Positions 42,557 through 43,996 of a DNA stretch of 43,996 bases are shown here, in pieces; within the stretch, counting starts at the first letter, position 1; each line of letters starts with the position of its first letter. Made by a program: the position numbers and the translations under genes. Origin of the DNA: JAZQQB01 sp045628865. Its GTDB lineage: Bacteria > Bacillota > Clostridia > Lachnospirales > Lachnospiraceae. The notes below the pieces were generated by a model. That model saw nothing but the letters and a program-made list of their open reading frames with translations, was not told where the DNA came from and ran no database searches. The DNA is taken from positions 1-43,996 of the forward strand of contig JAZQQB010000021.1 in the NCBI GenBank assembly GCA_045628865.1, written 5' to 3'.

Positions 42557-43996
42557 TTATTCAGTTACAAATGTGTATTCTTCATTTGCAAACTTAATCT
42601 TGTTCCCATTAAAAATTTCTACCGATGCCTTTACAGGAATTTCCTGATTTTCTACAAATGTTTTATTGGTTGATCCGTTATCGCTAATAAAGAACTGATT
42701 TCCTTTTCGAACGATTACAGCATGTTTTCTACTAACAGTAGGATGATCGATCACCATATCCACATTTTCTTTACCAATGGTAAAATGATTACCATTGATG
42801 TAGGTTATAACTCCATTCTTTAAGTGAACCAAAGACGCTACCAAGGAATCCATCCTTTGCTGTCCTCTATACTGTGCATCTTTATTTAAACGATCCAGGA
42901 AACCTTGATCTAGAACTTTTGTTTCGCCATACTCAGAATCCGCATCATCCTGAAAATCATTATCACCCATCATATTAGCTTGTGAACGAAAACCTTGACT
43001 TATTTGTTGACCATATCCAACATTCGTTGGCCGTCCATAGCCTTGTTCCATTGGCTGATGAAAATCTCCACTCATCGGCTGGCCAAAGCTACCATTCATT
43101 GACTGGTTAAAACCACCTATTGGCTGGTCGAAGCCTCCATTCATTGGCTGGCCAAAGCCACCATTCATTGGCTGATAAAAGCTCTGACTCATTGGCTGAT
43201 TGAAACCCTGGTTTATTGGCTGGTTGAAGCTCTGATGCATTGGTTGATTGAAACTTTGGCTCATTGGCTGGTTAAAACCACCTATTGGCTGATTGAAGTT
43301 CTGATTCATTGGCTGATTGAAACTTTGGCTCATTGGCTGGTTAAAACCGCCTATTGGCTGATTGAAGCTCTGTTCCATTGGCTGATGAAAGCCCTGACTC
43401 ATTGGATATCCAAAACCTTCATTCATGGACAACTCCTCTTTCGTTTCATTCACACCCTGTTTATCTAATGAATCTTTTTTTTGGAGATCATTCCAAAATT
43501 TCGGATCCAAAACTCCTGTTTCACCAGCATCTGACATCTCTAATCCCACATTGCTTGCATCCTCCATGGCTGCCTTTTTTCCACCTTCCACAGAATTATC
43601 TGATGCTTTCAACTGTTCCCAAAATCTAGGGGCAAGTACACCTGTTTCACCATCCGCAGGAGGTTCATAGGCCACTGCATCTCTTGTATTAAATGCAACC
43701 ACCGATGCTTCTTCCTCTGAATCATCGCTCTGTTTCAGACAATATTCATAAACATCATCTACAACCTTACAGGATTCCTGATTGTCCATAAAACGTAAGA
43801 ATTCGGTTACTTCACCACAATTAGCTCCCTGTGCAAAAACTGTTTTAAAGGTTGCTGTTTTAATGAACTGCTTGATTGTCTGCAATTCCAGTATAAATCC
43901 TCCTCTTACGGTTTCGACCTCCACAACCCCACTCGTCACACGAATGGAGTCAAGGTCTAAAATAACCTGTAAGCCCAGCTCACTTCCTTTTTTTAT
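42557..43996 (-). CDS. FHA domain protein with GarA-like motifs (5' end cut by window)
   Basis: The frame is open to the window edge with no stop, so the start lies beyond 43996; a GTG at 43939 exists but has no clear ribosome site and residues upstream of it read well. At least 479 aa are present. The N-terminal 75 residues of the visible part are of unknown fold. Three ETxVL motifs follow, GETGVLAPRFW, GETGVLDPKFW and GETKVLDQGFL, each followed by a short helix. A repeat region of NQPMSQSF/NQPIGGF units (DNA about 43040-43420) separates the second and third. The C-terminal FHA domain (last 90 aa) has SRKH and the SDNGSTNKTF loop, the phosphothreonine-binding residues. It is likely regulated by a Ser/Thr kinase outside the window. 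Confidence 0.85.
   Translation of the reverse strand: MKKGSELGLQVILDLDSIRVTSGVVEVETVRGGFILELQTIKQFIKTATFKTVFAQGANCGEVTEFLRFMDNQESCKVVDDVYEYCLKQSDDSEEEASVVAFNTRDAVAYEPPADGETGVLAPRFWEQLKASDNSVEGGKKAAMEDASNVGLEMSDAGETGVLDPKFWNDLQKKDSLDKQGVNETKEELSMNEGFGYPMSQGFHQPMEQSFNQPIGGFNQPMSQSFNQPMNQNFNQPIGGFNQPMSQSFNQPMHQSFNQPINQGFNQPMSQSFYQPMNGGFGQPMNGGFDQPIGGFNQSMNGSFGQPMSGDFHQPMEQGYGRPTNVGYGQQISQGFRSQANMMGDNDFQDDADSEYGETKVLDQGFLDRLNKDAQYRGQQRMDSLVASLVHLKNGVITYINGNHFTIGKENVDMVIDHPTVSRKHAVIVRKGNQFFISDNGSTNKTFVENQEIPVKASVEIFNGNKIKFANEEYTFVTE
43040..43420 (-). repeat. Imperfect tandem repeats encoding FNQPM units
   Basis: Related units of about 24-27 bases, built around CATTGGCTGGTTGAAGCTCTG-like sequence, encode FNQPMSQS, FNQPIGG and variants. 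They form a low-complexity Gln/Pro/Phe segment of about 125 residues in the FHA protein. Confidence 0.8.

Noticed and set aside
43235..43468. Plus-strand frame with HWLIETLAHWL repeats
   Set aside because: It is the antisense of the FNQPM repeats in the FHA gene.

Overview
The window is low-GC DNA with almost every gene on the minus strand. Gene content and style point to a fibre-degrading, Gram-positive anaerobe of the Lachnospiraceae (Butyrivibrio/Roseburia/Lachnospira type): secreted modular GH10 and GH5 enzymes with Pro-Val-Asp linkers, YhgE/Pip membrane proteins, a NiaR-controlled NAD operon, HelD, and an ECF sigma factor with a membrane partner. The family-level assignment is an inference from gene content; nothing in the window proves it.

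Layout, in plus-strand coordinates. 1-3.9 kb: a multi-hairpin intergenic element, a membrane protein with two SH3 domains, tRNA-Arg(CCG) and helD. 4.0-8.9 kb: a three-gene operon of two YhgE/Pip proteins around an acidic coiled-coil membrane protein, with a perfect 15-bp operator-like palindrome just downstream of its -10 box. 9.1-19.7 kb: a six-gene run transcribed in the order SWIM zinc-finger protein, 650-aa unclassified protein, MoxR AAA+ ATPase, DUF5682 protein, VWA protein, DUF4026/DUF2314-like protein. Its core resembles the uncharacterised E. coli yehL/M/P/Q neighbourhood and the MoxR-VWA ternary systems thought to act in conflict or stress. It is the best candidate here for a poorly described system.

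19.7-26.1 kb: two inverted-repeat elements, then a NAD operon transcribed nadA-nadB-nadC-niaR-5'-nucleotidase. A 26-bp NiaR-type operator lies across the -35 box of the nadA promoter. The last gene, a lipoprotein nucleotidase, could feed salvage from external NMN or NAD. 26.1-37.5 kb: plant cell-wall degradation, with a 1339-aa GH10 xylanase, a secreted beta-helix protein, a GH5 cellulase with two CBM2-like modules, a MATE transporter and a 2-hydroxyacid dehydrogenase. The two glycosidases share tandemly repeated linker DNA.

37.6-41.1 kb: a flavodoxin/radical SAM pair with overlapping genes, and an ECF sigma factor with its probable anti-sigma partner and an autoregulatory-looking promoter. 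41.1-41.8 kb: a gene-poor stretch holding hairpin elements and what looks like a traX remnant. 41.8-44.0 kb: a zinc-ribbon membrane protein and an FHA protein, cut by the window edge, that carries three copies of a GarA-like ETxVL motif.

All calls come from reading the sequence and translations; no database search was run.
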